In this document: positions 17,536 through 26,274 of the stretch, piece after piece
Numbering within the stretch: position 1 is the stretch's first letter
Layout of the letters: every line of letters begins with the position of its first letter
Origin: Mycolicibacterium poriferae
Lineage (GTDB): Bacteria > Actinomycetota > Actinomycetes > Mycobacteriales > Mycobacteriaceae
Assembly (NCBI RefSeq): GCF_010728325.1
Contig: NZ_AP022570.1
Coordinates: 2,666,001-2,730,000 of the forward strand
Direction: 5' to 3'
Length of the DNA: 64,000 nt
Notes under the pieces: generated by a model
Told to the model about the DNA's origin: nothing
Databases searched by the model: none
What the model saw: the letters and a program-made list of their open reading frames with translations, nothing else
Position numbers and translations under genes: made by a program

Positions 17536-18504
17536 ATGTGGTCATATCGGTTGGTGGCGCCGTACACCTTCGAACGCTCCGAGGTGCCGGCCCGCTCGCC
17601 GGAATCGCTGGGGGACAGGCAGGTGCTGCTGCGCTTTCTGGCCGCCGGCATCTGCGGCAGTGACCTACCCGGATTCCGGGGAACGCAAGGAAGAGTCCCG
17701 GGGGACACCGGCCGATGCGCCGCCGAGAAAGAGGGCTTCCCGATCCACGAGGTGGTCGGTGAGGTGCTGGCCAGTCGCCACCCCGAACATCACGCCGGGG
17801 ACCGGGTGGTCGGCTGGGCCTCGGGATTCGACGGGCTGATGGAACAGGTCGTCGCCGACGGAGACGGACTGGCGTCCTACGATCAGGCTCTGCGCCCCGA
17901 ACACGCCGTCGCCCTGCAGCCGTTGGCGTGTGTGCTCTATGCCGTCGAGCAGTTGCCCGACCTGACCGGGCGGCACGTGGCGGTCCTCGGTCAGGGGTCG
18001 ATCGGGCTGCTGTTCTCCTACGTCGCCAAGGCGGCGGGTGCCGCACACGTCACCGGTGTCGATCCGGTCGACCGCACCGACATCGGCCCGGTCTTCGGCG
18101 TGGACACCGTGGTGCGCGCACCCAGCGACCGGTGGGTGTGTCACCTGCCGGCGCAGGACAAGCCCGACATCGTCATCGAAGCGGTGGGCCATCAGGTCGC
18201 GACTCTGTCGCATGCGATCGAGGCCGCCGCAACCGGCGGCACCGTCTTCTATTTCGGTGTCCCCGACGACGACTGCTATCCGGTGAGCATGCGCACCATG
18301 TTGCGCAACAACCTCACGCTGAGGTCGGGGGTGACGTTGGAACGCCGGCGAGTGCTACGCAAGGCCGGCGAGTTCGTGCGGTCGCACACCGGGCTGCTGG
18401 ACCGCTATGTCACCCACACGTTCGGCATCGACCAGGTGCAGGCTGCTTTCGACCTGGCCTGCCGCCCGGTTCCCGGCCGGGCCAAGAGCGCGATCGTGGC
18501 CTGA
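17536..18504 (+). CDS. Zinc-type medium-chain alcohol dehydrogenase
   Basis: A 322-residue MDR-superfamily dehydrogenase. Catalytic-zinc residues are visible in GICGSDLPGF (Cys) and PIHEVVGEV (His-Glu). The lobe with four structural-zinc cysteines is missing, so it is a short variant. Rossmann motif VAVLGQGSIGLLFSYVAKAAG. It would oxidise the hydroxyl made by the P450 or the hydroxy acid after ring opening. ATG one base after the P450 stop. Confidence 0.88.
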   Translation: MWSYRLVAPYTFERSEVPARSPESLGDRQVLLRFLAAGICGSDLPGFRGTQGRVPGDTGRCAAEKEGFPIHEVVGEVLASRHPEHHAGDRVVGWASGFDGLMEQVVADGDGLASYDQALRPEHAVALQPLACVLYAVEQLPDLTGRHVAVLGQGSIGLLFSYVAKAAGAAHVTGVDPVDRTDIGPVFGVDTVVRAPSDRWVCHLPAQDKPDIVIEAVGHQVATLSHAIEAAATGGTVFYFGVPDDDCYPVSMRTMLRNNLTLRSGVTLERRRVLRKAGEFVRSHTGLLDRYVTHTFGIDQVQAAFDLACRPVPGRAKSAIVA

Positions 18505-18505
18505 T

Positions 18506-19294
18506 ATGACCGAGATGACCCCACTCGCCGCCGCACTCGCCGCCAACCGCCAGGTGTGGGGTGGCTGGGTGGTAGGTCCCACCACCGCCGGCCCGCAGAC
18601 ATTCGCCCAGACCGGCTACGACTACGTCGGATTCGACATCCAGCACGGCTACCTCAGCGACGCCGACGTGGCTGTGCTGCTGCGCGGCCTCGAACACGTC
18701 GGCATCGGCACCGTGGTGCGGATGGCTTCACCGGCCTCCGCGCCGATCGGGCGGGTGCTCGACGCGGGCGCCGACGGTGTGATCGTCCCGATGGTCGAAA
18801 ATGCCCGGCAGGCCGCCGAAGCAGTGGCCGCCACCCGGTACGCACCCCGTGGTGTGCGCAGCTTCGGCCCGCTGCGTGCCGATCTCGGTGTCGACCCGGC
18901 TGCGCTGCAGGCGAGGGTGTCGGTGTTCGCGATGGTCGAGACCGCCGCCGGCGCCGCCGCCATCGACGAGATCTGTGCAGTCGACGGTCTGACCGGCATC
19001 TACATCGGGCCCGCGGACCTCGCGATCTCGCAGGGTTACGCACCAGATCAGGCCTGGAACGAACCACGGGTCCGGGACACCATGACGGCGATCCATCACG
19101 CCGCCACCGCGGCGGGTCTGATCAGCGGCGTACACGCCGGTACTGGTTCGCTCGGAAAACAGCTGGCGGAAAAGGGGTTCCGAATGATCACGCTGGCCTC
19201 GGAGTCGCAGGCGCTGCGCCGCGGAGCCGCCGCACATCTGGCCGAGGCCACCGACCGGGCACCGGAGCGCAACTCCGGCAACGCCTATCAGTAG
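18506..19294 (+). CDS. HpcH/HpaI-type aldolase
   Basis: A 262-residue class II pyruvate aldolase-like protein. Family blocks: FDIQHGYLSDADV, GADGVIVPMVENARQA, FAMVETAAG, GLTGIYIGPADLAIS and GVHAGTG. The metal Glu in MVET and the GPADL motif are kept. It would cleave a hydroxy-oxo acid or acyl-CoA into two smaller units late in the pathway. One-base gap after the dehydrogenase. Confidence 0.92.
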   Translation: MTEMTPLAAALAANRQVWGGWVVGPTTAGPQTFAQTGYDYVGFDIQHGYLSDADVAVLLRGLEHVGIGTVVRMASPASAPIGRVLDAGADGVIVPMVENARQAAEAVAATRYAPRGVRSFGPLRADLGVDPAALQARVSVFAMVETAAGAAAIDEICAVDGLTGIYIGPADLAISQGYAPDQAWNEPRVRDTMTAIHHAATAAGLISGVHAGTGSLGKQLAEKGFRMITLASESQALRRGAAAHLAEATDRAPERNSGNAYQ

Positions 19295-19304
19295 AGAGGT
19301 GAAC

Positions 19305-20036
19305 ATGGCAGACCGTCGTGTCGCGCTGGTCACCGGAGCGGCCCGGGGTCAAGGCGCCGCTATCGCGGCCAGGTTGGTGGCCGACGGCTTCTGCGTGGCC
19401 GCCTGCGATCGACTCGTCGACGAGGTGCAGGCCACCGCCGACACGCTGGACCCGCGGCGGGCGTTGGCTGTGCCACTGGACGTCACCTCCGCAGACCAGT
19501 GGCAGACGGCGGTGACCACCACCGTGGCCCGGTTCGGTGCGTTGACCACGTTGGTGAACAACGCCGGGGTGTTGCACCGCGCCTCGCTCAGCGAGGAGAC
19601 CGCGGCCGCATTCGAGGGCAGCTGGCGGGTCAACTGTCTGGGTCCGTTCCTCGGCATCCAGGCTGCGCTGCCGCATCTGCGGGAGGCCGACGGCGCCTCC
19701 ATCGTCAACACCTGCAGCACCGGAGCGATCCGGCCGTTTCCCCACCACAGCGCCTACGGATCGTCGAAATGGGCCCTGCGGGGTCTCACACAGGTCGCCG
19801 CCGTCGAACTCGCTGCGGCGGGAATCCGCGTCAACGCAGTCTTCCCGGGGCCGGTGGACACTCCCATGCTGGATGACGCCACCCAAGCCCGGCTGGCTGC
19901 GCACGCCCTGATGGGCCGTATCGGCCGACCGGTGGACATCGCCGATGCGGTCGCCTTCCTGGTCTCCGAGCACGCCTCGTTCATCACCGGATCAGAACTC
20001 ACCGTCGACGGTGGGCAGAGTCTGCAGATTGGATGA
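19305..20036 (+). CDS. Short-chain dehydrogenase/reductase
   Basis: A 243-residue classical SDR. Cofactor motif TGAARGQGAAIA, NNAG in TLVNNAGVLHR, catalytic Ser in NTCSTGAIRP and YxxxK as YGSSK, PGPVDTPM near the end. Probably acts on an alcohol/ketone pair of the same pathway. The ATG at 19305 is preceded by AGAGAGG; a GTG six bases earlier is also possible. Confidence 0.93.
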   Translation: MADRRVALVTGAARGQGAAIAARLVADGFCVAACDRLVDEVQATADTLDPRRALAVPLDVTSADQWQTAVTTTVARFGALTTLVNNAGVLHRASLSEETAAAFEGSWRVNCLGPFLGIQAALPHLREADGASIVNTCSTGAIRPFPHHSAYGSSKWALRGLTQVAAVELAAAGIRVNAVFPGPVDTPMLDDATQARLAAHALMGRIGRPVDIADAVAFLVSEHASFITGSELTVDGGQSLQIG

Positions 20037-20043
20037 CGACCGT

Positions 20044-21552
20044 ATGGCGAAGAATCTGTCCATAGGCATCATCGGCGCCGGTCCCGGGGGCCTGGCGCTG
20101 GGAATCTTTCTGCGCAAGGCAGGCTTCGACGACTTCACCATCTTCGACCGCGAGGACGGCGTCGGCGGTACGTGGCGCATCAACACCTACCCGGGCCTGG
20201 CCTGCGACGTGAAATCGCACCTGTACTCGTACTCGTTCGACCTCAACGCACAGTGGTCGCGGATGTGGTCCGGGCAGGCGGAGATCCTGCAGTACTTCGA
20301 GCGGTGCGCGCACCGTCACCGGTTGGCCGACCATCTGGTGCTGAACACCGAGATCGTGTCTGCACGCTGGGAGCCCGAGCACCATACCTGGCGGCTGCAG
20401 ACGGCGACCGGTGACGAGCACACCTTCGACATCGTCGTCTCGGCGGTCGGGATGTTCACCCGACCGGTGATGCCCGATCTGGTCGAGGAAGAGCCGTTCA
20501 CCGGCACGATCATGCACACCGCCCGTTGGGATCACTCCGTCGACCTGCGAGGGGCCAGGGTCGCGGTCCTGGGCACGGGATCGACTGCGGCGCAACTGGT
20601 GCCCGAGGTCGCCAGACAGGCAGCCCGGGTCTACTCGGTCCAGCGGTCACCGACATGGGTGCTGCCCAAACCCGACCGGGCCTACACCGAGCGGGAGAAG
20701 TGGCTGTTCGCCCACGTCCCGCTGGCGAAAAAGATCTACCGAACCCGGTTGTGGCTGCGCAGCGAATCGAACATCGCTGTCATCGAAAACGGCAGCGACA
20801 AGACCCAGGAGTTCCGGGGCGTCGCCCTGCGCGCACTGGACACTGCCGTCGCCGACGAGGACCTGCGGCGCCGATTGACCCCGCAGCACCCGTTCGGCTG
20901 CAAGCGCCTCGTGTTCGCCACCGACTACCTCCAGACGCTCGCCCAACCCCACGTCCGGGTCGTCTCCAGTCCCGCCCGCGCCCTGCGTGCGAGATCGCTG
21001 GTGACCGAGGACGGTACCGAACTGGACGTCGACGTCGTGCTGTGCGCGACGGGATACGCCGCCGCGGACTACCTGGGGCAACTCGAGGTCCGCGGAGCTG
21101 ACGGAGCGGCGCTGAGTCAGGTCTGGCGCAACGGGGCGTTCGCCTACCTGGGCATGGCGGTTCCGGGCTTTCCCAACTTCTTCATGCTCTACGGACCCAA
21201 CACCAACGTGGGGTCCAACAGCGTCATCTTCATGCTCGAAGCCCAGGCGCGCTACGTGGTGCGTGCGCTGAAACACCTGCGCCGCAGGAACTTCACCTAC
21301 ATCGAGGTGCGCGCCGACGTGGTGGCGAAGTTCCTGGCAAAAATCGACACATGGATGCAGGGCACCGTGTGGCTGACTCGGTGCAGCAACTATTTCCGGG
21401 CCGCCAACGGCCGCGTCGTCACCCAATGGCCGCGCAGTGCGCGCGACTTCTGGCTCCGGACGAGGTGGTTCCGTCCCGCCGACTACACCTTCGAGGCGCC
21501 CGCCGCCCGCCCCGTCATCGAGGTGGGCGCCCAGAGCACAGGACAGAGGTAG
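20044..21552 (+). CDS. Flavin monooxygenase, Baeyer-Villiger type
   Basis: A 502-residue FAD/NADPH enzyme. The type I BVMO fingerprint FxGxxxHxxxW is exact: FTGTIMHTARWD. Two dinucleotide motifs flank it, GAGPGG near residue 11 for FAD and GTGSTA for NADPH, plus GGTWRINTYPGLACD and ATGYAAADYLG. It should insert oxygen next to a ketone to give an ester or lactone. In the same operon as the P450, dehydrogenases and an esterase, which is the classical alicyclic-ketone layout. Eight bases after the SDR. Confidence 0.95.
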   Translation: MAKNLSIGIIGAGPGGLALGIFLRKAGFDDFTIFDREDGVGGTWRINTYPGLACDVKSHLYSYSFDLNAQWSRMWSGQAEILQYFERCAHRHRLADHLVLNTEIVSARWEPEHHTWRLQTATGDEHTFDIVVSAVGMFTRPVMPDLVEEEPFTGTIMHTARWDHSVDLRGARVAVLGTGSTAAQLVPEVARQAARVYSVQRSPTWVLPKPDRAYTEREKWLFAHVPLAKKIYRTRLWLRSESNIAVIENGSDKTQEFRGVALRALDTAVADEDLRRRLTPQHPFGCKRLVFATDYLQTLAQPHVRVVSSPARALRARSLVTEDGTELDVDVVLCATGYAAADYLGQLEVRGADGAALSQVWRNGAFAYLGMAVPGFPNFFMLYGPNTNVGSNSVIFMLEAQARYVVRALKHLRRRNFTYIEVRADVVAKFLAKIDTWMQGTVWLTRCSNYFRAANGRVVTQWPRSARDFWLRTRWFRPADYTFEAPAARPVIEVGAQSTGQR

Positions 21553-21557
21553 CTTCG

Positions 21558-22505
21558 GTGATACCCCCGCATGCGCCAAGCGACGACATCGGCAGACGAC
21601 TCGACCCTGCGCTCCAACACCTGGCCGGCACCCGCATCGACCTGTCCCCGGCCGTCCTGGGGGCGGTGCGGGACTCGCTGAACCAGCGGCGGGCCGAGGC
21701 CGCGCCGACCGTCGACGATGTCGGCGTCGAGATCGAGCAGCGCGACATCCGGCTTTCGGCAGACCAGTCGGTACACGTCCGGATCTACCGAGGGGCACCG
21801 GCACCGTCGCCCGCGCTGCTCTACTTCCATTCGGGCGCCTTTGTGCTCGGCAACCTCGACACCGATCACCGCCAGTGCGTGGAGTTCGCCAGACGGGGTC
21901 GGTGCACCGTGGTCTCGGCCGAATACCGACTGGCTCCTGAGCATCCGTTCCCCGCCGCAGCCGACGACGCGCTGGCGATCCTGCGGTGGGCGGTCGACTC
22001 GGCCGCGGAGGTCGGTCTCGACACCGCCGCGCTGGCCGTCGGCGGCAGCAGCGCCGGCGCGTCGCTGGCCGCGCGGCTCGCACAGTGCGCCGCCGCCGGC
22101 GAGGCCCCGCCGGTGGTGTTCCAGCTGTTGCACCAACCCGTGCTCGACGACCGGCCCTCACCGTCGAAGGAGGCGTTCACCACCACACCGGGTTTCGACG
22201 CCGACGCGGTGGGGTGGATGTGGCGGCACTACCTCGCCGATACGCCGCCGTCGGCAGACGCCGCCCCTGCACGGGTCGAGGAGCTGGCCGGTCTGGCGCC
22301 GGCGTTGATCACCTGTGCGGAGCTCGATCCGCTGCGCGACGAGGCCGTCGACTACGCGCTCCGCCTCATGTGGGCCGGTGTGCGCACCGAGCTGCACGTC
22401 TTCGCCGGCACATGCCACGGCTTCGATTCACTATCGCCCGAGTGGGAGGTCAGCACGCAGCTGTTCGCGCTCCAGGGGTCGGCCCTGCGGCGCGCCTTCT
22501 GGTGA
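21558..22505 (+). CDS. Alpha/beta hydrolase, hormone-sensitive-lipase family
   Basis: A 315-residue esterase with the HSL core. Nucleophile GGSSAGAS (GxSxG), acid in ELDPLRDE, histidine in CHGFDS, and EYRLAPEHPFPAAADD. The oxyanion motif, usually HGGGF, reads FHSGAF here, an unusual substitution that may alter substrate choice. GTG start at 21558, five bases after the BVMO stop. It likely opens the lactone or ester made by the BVMO. Last gene of the operon. Confidence 0.92.
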   Translation: MIPPHAPSDDIGRRLDPALQHLAGTRIDLSPAVLGAVRDSLNQRRAEAAPTVDDVGVEIEQRDIRLSADQSVHVRIYRGAPAPSPALLYFHSGAFVLGNLDTDHRQCVEFARRGRCTVVSAEYRLAPEHPFPAAADDALAILRWAVDSAAEVGLDTAALAVGGSSAGASLAARLAQCAAAGEAPPVVFQLLHQPVLDDRPSPSKEAFTTTPGFDADAVGWMWRHYLADTPPSADAAPARVEELAGLAPALITCAELDPLRDEAVDYALRLMWAGVRTELHVFAGTCHGFDSLSPEWEVSTQLFALQGSALRRAFW

Positions 22506-22536
22506 TCGGGGGTGTTCCGGCCGCGGCCCGGCTTCG

Positions 22537-23004
22537 TCATCCCAACTCGCGGGCTACCGCGGCATGATAGGCGTCGATGTTGGCCGGGTTGACGGTGCGA
22601 AAGAAGCCGTCGGGCAACGGATGATCTCTGTACGCCTCGATCGTCATCGTGCGACGGAACAGAGTGATGTTCTCCCCGGGACGGCTGAACTCGTACTGGA
22701 CCGTGATGCGCCCCGGCATACCGCCGTCGCCGTCACTGTCGTGGCCCAAATTGCCGACCGAGGTGAACATCCACAGCTTCGGACGGGTCGCCATCGCCAG
22801 ATGCCAGGTGAAGATGCGGTTTCCGTCCGGACCCGTCTCGGTCCACGTGTCGCCCACCTCCAGCGGAAGCTTCTCGGGCACGCGGCCGACGTGCGCGCTG
22901 CCGGGGTAGGTCTTCGGCCAATTGGCCGGATTGGTCACGAAGTCGTAGATCTGTTCGGGCGGCTGGGTGAACGCCGTTTCCGACGTCGTCGTCACGATCC
23001 CCAC
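22537..23004 (-). CDS. SRPBCC/polyketide cyclase-like protein
   Basis: A 155-residue START-like (SRPBCC) protein with a hydrophobic ligand cavity: PPEQIYDFVTNPANWPKTYPG at the N-terminus (written here without its full run), VGDTWTETGPDGNRI, TVQYEFSRPGENITLF and the long C-terminal helix. Role unknown; may bind or cyclise a pathway intermediate. GTG at 23004 preferred because GGAG precedes it; GTG at 22995 is possible. Divergent from the acyl-CoA dehydrogenase across operator F. Confidence 0.8.
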   Translation of the reverse strand: MGIVTTTSETAFTQPPEQIYDFVTNPANWPKTYPGSAHVGRVPEKLPLEVGDTWTETGPDGNRIFTWHLAMATRPKLWMFTSVGNLGHDSDGDGGMPGRITVQYEFSRPGENITLFRRTMTIEAYRDHPLPDGFFRTVNPANIDAYHAAVARELG

Positions 23005-23052
23005 TGTGCTCCGTCCTGCGCCGTGGCCCGCTGAGGTGCGAACCCCCCAAGC

Positions 23053-23078
23053 TTTACAAAATATCGAGTCGATGTCAC
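23053..23078 (-). promoter_or_regulatory. Island operator F (TTTACA-N14-TGTCAC)
   Basis: Between the SRPBCC gene and the divergent acyl-CoA dehydrogenase. On the minus strand it reads GTGACA, 16 bases, TAAAGC. Confidence 0.7.
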
Positions 23079-23114
23079 GCTTCGATGGATGTGACAGGGA
23101 AGGGAGCGCCAGCG

Positions 23115-24271
23115 GTGGACTTCTCCGAAGTAGTGCTCTGCGATGAGGATCGGTTGTTCCAGACCGAACTGGGGCTTTCCTTGCCGATGTGGTCACCGCC
23201 GACGTGATCAGCCGCGATCGCCAGACCGGGGACAACTTCGACGAGGGTGTCCACCTGGCCCTGGGCGCCGCGGGATACCTCGAGCGGGATTGGCTCCCGG
23301 AGAGCCAGGGCGGGTTCAGCGCGGTCCAACGCCGGATCTGGGAGCTCGAGATCGGGCGGGCCCACACGCCGTGGTTCCATTGGGGCACGACGGCGATGGT
23401 GGCGAACGCCGTGCACGACTTCGGCTCCGACGAACTGCGCGACGAGGTGTTGGCCAAGACGCTGTCCGGGCACTACCGATTGTGCCTGGGATTCACCGAA
23501 CCCGAGGGCGGCTCCGACGTCGCGACCTGTAAGACCCGCGCGGTGCGTGACGGTGACGGCTGGGTCATCAACGGATCCAAGATGTTCACCTCCAATGCCC
23601 ACCATGCGCATTACGTGTTCCTGCTGACGAACACCAACCCGGGCGCCCCCAAGCATCAGAGCCTGACGATGTTCCTGGTGCCCCTCGACGCCGCCGGGGT
23701 CGACATCCAACCGATCCGCACCGTGGACGGGGACCGCACCAACATCACGTTCTACAGCGACGTGCGCGTGCCGGACCGGTACCGCCTCGGCGACGTGGAC
23801 GGCGGCTGGACGGTGCTGCGCACGGCTCTGGATGCCGAGCACGGCACCGGCGAACGTGACGAGAGCGGGCTGCAGAAGATCGCCACCATGACCGAGCATG
23901 CGCTGTTGCTCGCCGAGGGCCTCGATGCTGTCGCCGGCTCAGGGGCCACCTCGGTCGTGGGTGAGGACTCGGTGGCCTACCGGCTGGGTCGCAGCGTGGC
24001 CCGCATGGAAGCCGCGCTCAGCACGCCGGGCATGTACGGCCGCGTCGCAATCGCCACGGCGTTGCGGGAGCTCAGCCCAGAGCTGATGGATGTGCAGGGC
24101 GCCTCCGGCGGCCTCGCCTCGGCCGACCTCGACGCGCAGTACCTGTTCCGTCTGGGAGTGCCGATGGGAATCTACGGTGGCACGTTGGAGGTCTTTCGCA
24201 ACATGATCGCTCAACATGCGCTCGGCCTGGGGAGGCCCGCCTACGCCCCCGCTGCGGCCGGACGCTCCTAG
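23115..24271 (+). CDS. Acyl-CoA dehydrogenase, with a frameshift near the 5' end
   Basis: FAD-dependent acyl-CoA dehydrogenase. The main frame (from 23189) shows LGFTEPEGGSDVATCK, GWVINGSKMFTSNA and GVPMGIYGGTLEVFRNMIAQ. The N-terminal helix is encoded in another frame starting at GTG 23115 behind AGGGAG (VDFSEVVLCDEDRLFQTELG) and joins the main frame only if one base is added near the GGGG at 23171-23174. So either one G was lost in a G run (mutation or sequencing error), or translation starts at ATG 23189 and gives a 360-residue protein without the first helices. Stop codon overlaps that of the convergent luciferase-like gene in CTAG. Confidence 0.82.
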
Positions 24272-25209
24272 AGTTGCGGGAGCTGTGGAATCACCTCGGT
24301 GGACAGCAGCTCCAGGGTCTGTTCCGAGCATCGGTCGTGGGTGAACAACACGAGCTGGCCGAAACCCAGCTCGATCAGTTCGCCCAGCCGGTCCACCACG
24401 GCGGACGCTGTGCCGACCAGTCCCGCCTCCCGGAGGCCGAAACCCGGATCACCGAAACGCTTCTCGGCAACCTCCCGCACTCGGGGCAGCGCGGCTTCAT
24501 CGGGTGCGAGCGCCATCACGGCCTCCACCGAGAGCACGATGCTGTCGGGATCTCGGCCGATGTCCTGGCAGATCGCTCGCAGGGCGGCGAGCTTGGCCTC
24601 GATGTCACCCAGCGCGTAGGTCGGCACATTCCACACGTCGGCGTAGCGCGCCACCAGCGGCAGGGTGAACTTCTCGCCGACCCCTCCGACGACGATCGGG
24701 GGATGCGGCTGCTGTGTCGGCCCGGGCTTGATGGGCATATCGGAGACGGCGAAGTGCTCCCCGGTGAAGTGGATGCGCTCTTCTCTGAACGCCTGGTGCA
24801 GAATCTGCAGCGTTTCTCCCAGCTGGGCCGACCGGGCGGCGAACGTGCCCCAGGGCAGACCGGCCCGTCGGTGTTCGTCTTCGATCGATCCGCTGCCGAT
24901 GCCCAGCGACAGGCGCCCGCCCGAGATGTGGTCGAGGGTCGTCACCATCTTTGCCAGCATGACCGGATGGCGAAACTGGTTGCACAGCACCATGTGTCCG
25001 ATTCGGAGGCGGTCGGTGCGGGCGAGCAGCGCGGTGGCCAGGGTCCACGCCTCCAGTGATGGGTAATCGGGCATACCGGGAGCGAAAAGGTGGTCGTAGA
25101 GCCACACCGAGTCGATGCCGGAGTCCTCGCACCGGCGGGCACGGCGTTCGACGTCCTCGTAGGGCAGGCCCATGTGGGGCAGATAGATCCCGATCTCGGG
25201 CCTGGCCAT
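24268..25209 (-). CDS. LLM-class F420-dependent oxidoreductase 1
   Basis: A 313-residue luciferase-like TIM-barrel protein, probably using coenzyme F420. Family blocks: IGIYLPHMGLPYEDVERRAR, LLARTDRLRIGHMVLCNQFR, ISGGRLSLGIGSGSIEDEH and IVVGGVGEKFTLPLVARYAD. ATG at 25209 with AAAGGGG upstream; the extra 24 codons upstream are not family-like. Convergent with the acyl-CoA dehydrogenase and divergent from the second LLM gene. Confidence 0.9.
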   Translation of the reverse strand: MARPEIGIYLPHMGLPYEDVERRARRCEDSGIDSVWLYDHLFAPGMPDYPSLEAWTLATALLARTDRLRIGHMVLCNQFRHPVMLAKMVTTLDHISGGRLSLGIGSGSIEDEHRRAGLPWGTFAARSAQLGETLQILHQAFREERIHFTGEHFAVSDMPIKPGPTQQPHPPIVVGGVGEKFTLPLVARYADVWNVPTYALGDIEAKLAALRAICQDIGRDPDSIVLSVEAVMALAPDEAALPRVREVAEKRFGDPGFGLREAGLVGTASAVVDRLGELIELGFGQLVLFTHDRCSEQTLELLSTEVIPQLPQL

Positions 25210-25273
25210 CGGTGTCGCCCACCCCTTTCGTCGGTCGTGGTGCTGTACATCGCACTGCGCGCATGGTAACGAC

Positions 25274-25290
25274 ATTCTCACTGATAGAGA
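25274..25290. promoter_or_regulatory. Inverted repeat TTCTC-N7-GAGAA between two LLM genes
   Basis: 17-bp perfect inverted repeat, core ACTGATA, in the 129-base divergent region. It resembles half of a tetO operator, so a TetR-type site is possible. It is unlike the island operator. Confidence 0.4.
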
Positions 25291-25338
25291 AGAGTGTTAT
25301 CCCGCGGGTGCCCGCATGACCGCCGAGGAGGCCTGGCA

Positions 25339-26259
25339 GTGAAGTTCGCCATCACCCATCCGATGCACAGCCACCCGTACAACCCGGAGCTGGTGACCGG
25401 GGCGGGAATAGCCCGGGTCGCCGCGGCCGCCGAGACGGCCGGGTTCGACGGGTTCGGCTTCACCGATCACCCCGCTCCCAGCCAGCGGTGGCTCGAGTCC
25501 GGCGGGCACGACGCACTCGACCCCTTCGTCGCGATGGGTTTCGCGGCCGCACACACCACCACGCTGCGGCTGATCCCCAACATCGTCGTGCTGCCGTACC
25601 GCAACCCGTTCATCGTGGCCAAGGCCGGTGCGACGCTGGACCTGGTGTCCGGCGGTCGGTTCACCCTCGCCGTCGGCGTCGGCTATCTCAAGCGGGAGTT
25701 CGCCGCCCTCGGAGTCGATTTCGACGACCGGGCCGCATTGTTCGAGGAATCCCTGCACGTGATCCGCGACATCTGGACCACCGACGACGTCACCGTCGAC
25801 GGGAAGCATTTCACGGCGCAGGGGATCACCGCCCACCCTCGGCCGGTGAGTGTCCCGCACCCGCCGATCTGGATCGGCGGCAACACCGCGGCCGCGCGGA
25901 CCCGGGTGGCCGCGCACGGCCAGGGCTGGTGCCCCTTCCGCGCGCCCGCGATGCTGGCGCAAACCGCGCGTACCGCTGCACTGGAGTCGCCGGCCGACCT
26001 CGCCGCCGGCATCGGCGACCTACGACGCCGCCTGGAGGAGGCGGGCCGCGACCCGTCGACGGTCGATGTCACCTTCACCAACCACGCGGGCGGTACCCCC
26101 GGTGCCGACGATTTCGATGCCGACGCGTTCCTCGAGGGAGTCGCTCAGCTCACCGAGCTCGGCGTGACGTGGGTCCAGGTCGGTGTGCCCGGAGACAGCC
26201 TGGCGCACGCCCTGGAGGCGATCGAGCAGTTCGGCACCGACGTCATCGCCCGCCGGTGA
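25339..26259 (+). CDS. LLM-class F420-dependent oxidoreductase 2
   Basis: A 306-residue luciferase-like oxidoreductase. KFAITHPMHSHPYNPELVTG at the start, LIPNIVVLPYRNPFIVAKAG, SGGRFTLAVGVGYLKREF and PPIWIGGNTAAARTRVA are typical. GTG at 25339, after GAGGAGGCC. Distinct from the first LLM protein, so the two probably act on different substrates. Substrate unknown. Confidence 0.9.
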   Translation: MKFAITHPMHSHPYNPELVTGAGIARVAAAAETAGFDGFGFTDHPAPSQRWLESGGHDALDPFVAMGFAAAHTTTLRLIPNIVVLPYRNPFIVAKAGATLDLVSGGRFTLAVGVGYLKREFAALGVDFDDRAALFEESLHVIRDIWTTDDVTVDGKHFTAQGITAHPRPVSVPHPPIWIGGNTAAARTRVAAHGQGWCPFRAPAMLAQTARTAALESPADLAAGIGDLRRRLEEAGRDPSTVDVTFTNHAGGTPGADDFDADAFLEGVAQLTELGVTWVQVGVPGDSLAHALEAIEQFGTDVIARR

Positions 26260-26274
26260 GCCCGGCCGTCGCGC

